The position numbers and the translations under genes are program-made. Shown in pieces: positions 62,114-64,000 of a DNA stretch of 64,000 bases. Numbering within the stretch: the stretch's first letter is position 1; every line of letters starts with the position of its first letter. The notes under the pieces were generated by a model. It did not search any database and was not told where the DNA came from. It was given only the letters and a program-made list of their open reading frames with translations. Source of the stretch: Actinoplanes sp. NBRC 103695 (lineage in GTDB: Bacteria > Actinomycetota > Actinomycetes > Mycobacteriales > Micromonosporaceae); assembly GCF_030269485.1 (NCBI RefSeq), contig NZ_BSTL01000032.1, positions 1 to 64,000 on the forward strand. The letters run 5' to 3'.

Positions 62114-62166
62114 GCGCCGGTGCAACCGGCGCGAGTCGCGCCAGTTCGCACCACGGAGGCCACTCC

Positions 62167-63312
62167 ATGATTACGCACCCCACCGCCCGCAGCCGCGCCA
62201 CCACCGGGCTGCGCGTCGCGGTCGTCGGCGGATCGCTGACCGGCCCGACCGCAGCGCTGCTGCTCCAACACGCTGGATTCGACGACGTCACCCTCTACGA
62301 GGCCGCCCCCGCCAGTGCCCCCCTCGGCGGCGGGCTGATCGGCTTGGAACACTCGTCGCTGGACATTCTTGACCAGCTCGGCGTACCCCAGGACGAGTTC
62401 GTCCGCTACGACTCCGAGACGGTCATGGACATCACCGTCCGCGGGCGCCAGCCCGAGTCCGAACACCGCCACCTGTACGCCGGCCGCAACACCACCTGGA
62501 CCCTGCTGCACGCGGCCCTGACCCGCCGTCTGCCCGCCGACACCCTGCACAGCGGCCACCGGGTCACCGGCCTGACCGGCGAGCCCGGACGGCCCCTGCT
62601 GCACTTCGCCGACGGCGACACCACGCAAGCCGACCTGGTGGTCTTCGCCGACGGCCGCGCCTCGACCGGCAGGCGGCTGCTCGACCCGCAGCGGCAGCTG
62701 CACTACGCCGGCTACGTCGCGCACCGCGGCCAAACCAGCACCACCCAGCCGGGCCTGCAGGACTTCCTGCGCTTCGAGCCCTCGCACAGCGGCGTGCAGT
62801 TCAACGTGGCACCGATCCCCGGCGGCGTCGACTGGACCTTCTACCTGGGCGCCACAGCCGCCCAGTACAGCGACTTCTTCGGTGCGCCGCCGACCCGGCG
62901 CGTGTTCGCCCTGCCCCAGCACGTCACCGACACCGCCCGCAGCGCGGTCGACACCAACGCCCAGCAGTACCTGCCCGACGAGCAAGCCGCCCTCGTACAC
63001 GCCACCGGCACCCGGATGGCTGCCGCGGTCATGGACATTGACCCCCCGACCCGCATGGTGTGGCCCATCGGTGCCGGTCACGCAGTGCTACTCGGCGACG
63101 CCCTCGCACCGGTCCGCCCGCACACCGCACGCGGGGCCAACAACGGCATCGAGCAAGCCGCCGGCCTGACCGCGGCACTCACCCAGCACCGCAAATACGG
63201 CGGCAACCTGACCGCCGCCCTCGACGGGTGGCAACACCGCCACCTGCCCGCCGCAGTCGCCGCCGTGCAACTCGGCCCGGCGCTCGGCCACAAGTTCGGC
63301 CTCGGTGCCTAA
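62167..63312 (+). CDS. FAD-dependent monooxygenase
   Basis: 381 aa from the ATG at 62167. FAD-binding Rossmann motif VAVVGGSLTGPTAALLLQHA (about 19-38) with a terminal acidic YEAAP, a central DG motif FADGRAS (about 160-166) and the C-terminal GDALAPVRPHTARGANNGIE (about 312-331) define a class A flavoprotein hydroxylase (UbiH/2,6-dihydroxypyridine hydroxylase-like). It should oxidise an aromatic or small substrate with NAD(P)H and O2. A metabolic enzyme behind a C-type leader, like SSB and DUF932 genes behind theirs, shows that the leader is not tied to one function. Confidence 0.9.
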   Translation: MITHPTARSRATTGLRVAVVGGSLTGPTAALLLQHAGFDDVTLYEAAPASAPLGGGLIGLEHSSLDILDQLGVPQDEFVRYDSETVMDITVRGRQPESEHRHLYAGRNTTWTLLHAALTRRLPADTLHSGHRVTGLTGEPGRPLLHFADGDTTQADLVVFADGRASTGRRLLDPQRQLHYAGYVAHRGQTSTTQPGLQDFLRFEPSHSGVQFNVAPIPGGVDWTFYLGATAAQYSDFFGAPPTRRVFALPQHVTDTARSAVDTNAQQYLPDEQAALVHATGTRMAAAVMDIDPPTRMVWPIGAGHAVLLGDALAPVRPHTARGANNGIEQAAGLTAALTQHRKYGGNLTAALDGWQHRHLPAAVAAVQLGPALGHKFGLGA

Positions 63313-64000
63313 GACCTCCCCGGTACGGGCGGCCCAGAGGCGACCGCGCTTGATGGCGCTGCCGCCTCTGGCCGACCGGCCCGCACCGCACGACTTCGCG
63401 TCCGGTGCGAGCGAGGCCAGTTTCCCGGGGACAGCGACCACTGCGCGATGTTCAGGCCAAGCCCATCCGGCCACCTGAAGGACCTGCCGCCGACCGGGCA
63501 GCGCCTGACAGGTCGGTGAGCCGCATCAGCCTGCGTACGCACTGCAGCGATCATTTCCCGGCCACCGGCTATGCCGTAAGGGCAGGCGGTCGTTCGGCGC
63601 GGCTCGGAACGCTTCGGCCGCCGGGATCACCGGCGCGGCCCCTTACCTCGCCGTCCGGCACGCAGCAGTGGTGACACTCCGGGCGGTGCCACGCTGACGG
63701 CTGGCGAGGCAGCCCAGTCCTCGGCTGCCGCCTGGCGGCGATCGAGATGCGGGCGGGCACCGGCGGCCGCCGCACACCGATCGCACCGCCAGGAGGCGAC
63801 GCCAGGTCCCGAGCCAGCCCTTCGCCGACCGCCGTCAACACCAGGACGCCCGCCGCGAGCGCCACTAGGGCCACTACGTGCCGGACGGCGAGAAGGGTTC
63901 TTCGACCCCGCCGGCTACCGGGAGTACCGCGTCGTCCTGAGCTATAGGCGCCGATAGCCGAGCTCCCACGGAGGGCAGTTGCCCTCCGCCGGACTGCCGG
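63313..64000. other. Unassigned window end with a possible minus-strand partial gene
   Basis: No clear gene. On the minus strand a frame is open from 64000 to 63569 and contains a plausible transmembrane helix (HVVALVALAAGVLVLTAVGE, about 63850-63910), so the end of an incomplete membrane-protein gene is possible (confidence about 0.3). A hairpin GGAGGGCA / TGCCCTCC around GT lies at about 63974-63994 and could be a terminator. Confidence 0.35.

Overview
The window is high-GC actinobacterial DNA. DUF397/DUF5753 regulator pairs, a DUF574-type SAM methyltransferase, a conservon-like kinase/roadblock pair, frequent GTG and TTG starts and many 4-base ATGA/GTGA overlaps together suggest a Micromonosporaceae or Streptomyces-like organism. 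I saw no rRNA, tRNA, CRISPR array, integrase, transposase, relaxase or ParA. Much of the window nevertheless looks accessory: it resembles plasmid or integrative-element gene content rather than a housekeeping chromosome segment.

Layout. (1) 0.3-6.0 kb, minus strand: two paralogous modules, each an XRE-TPR regulator coupled by a 4-base overlap to an effector (a flavoprotein, then a GNAT acetyltransferase), followed by a DUF5753/DUF397 pair preceded by a striking array of GTGCAC boxes. (2) 6.5-21 kb, plus strand: a long, mostly overlapping operon. It carries a nitrate-sensor-type (CvnA-like) kinase that appears to lack its phosphoacceptor histidine, a roadblock protein, a branched-chain amino-acid-type ABC transporter with fused LivG-LivF ATPases, two SAM methyltransferases, two TPR-like proteins and several unknown proteins. 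(3) 21-30 kb, plus strand: a truncated helicase-associated-repeat protein, an EEP phosphohydrolase, an HTH-DUF429 pair, an M48 membrane protease and an Mrr-like nuclease protein. (4) 30-33.8 kb, minus strand: an AlbA_2/Schlafen-type protein, a membrane-anchored Mrr-like nuclease and two broken genes. This looks like a decaying defence or genomic-island patch.

(5) 34-63.3 kb, plus strand throughout: the most unusual part. About 25 genes are arranged singly or in pairs, many separated by 200-550 base untranslated leaders that contain long rod-like inverted repeats. Eight of these leaders belong to one recognisable set in four matched pairs (A1/A2, B1/B2, C1/C2, D1/D2). Each is 140-220 bases long and ends 50-90 bases before a ribosome-binding site in seven of eight cases. 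Six share the arms CATCTTGG / CCAAGATC or a close variant, with a conserved C-C mismatch and compensatory changes elsewhere. The genes behind the leaders are strongly biased to single-stranded DNA handling: DprA, a ComM-like protein without Walker motifs, two SSBs, a PrimPol-type primase and a ParB-like protein. Also present are DUF932, two DUF4192 proteins, a GP88 protein (frameshifted), a GHKL ATPase-zincin fusion, a PP-loop PAPS-reductase-like enzyme and a diguanylate cyclase.

My reading, which is inference, is that region 5 is the leading region or core of a large conjugative element whose genes are individually controlled by structured cis elements. These could be RNA leaders, or single-stranded-DNA promoters used on entry into a recipient. 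This family of elements is the best candidate here for an undescribed system.
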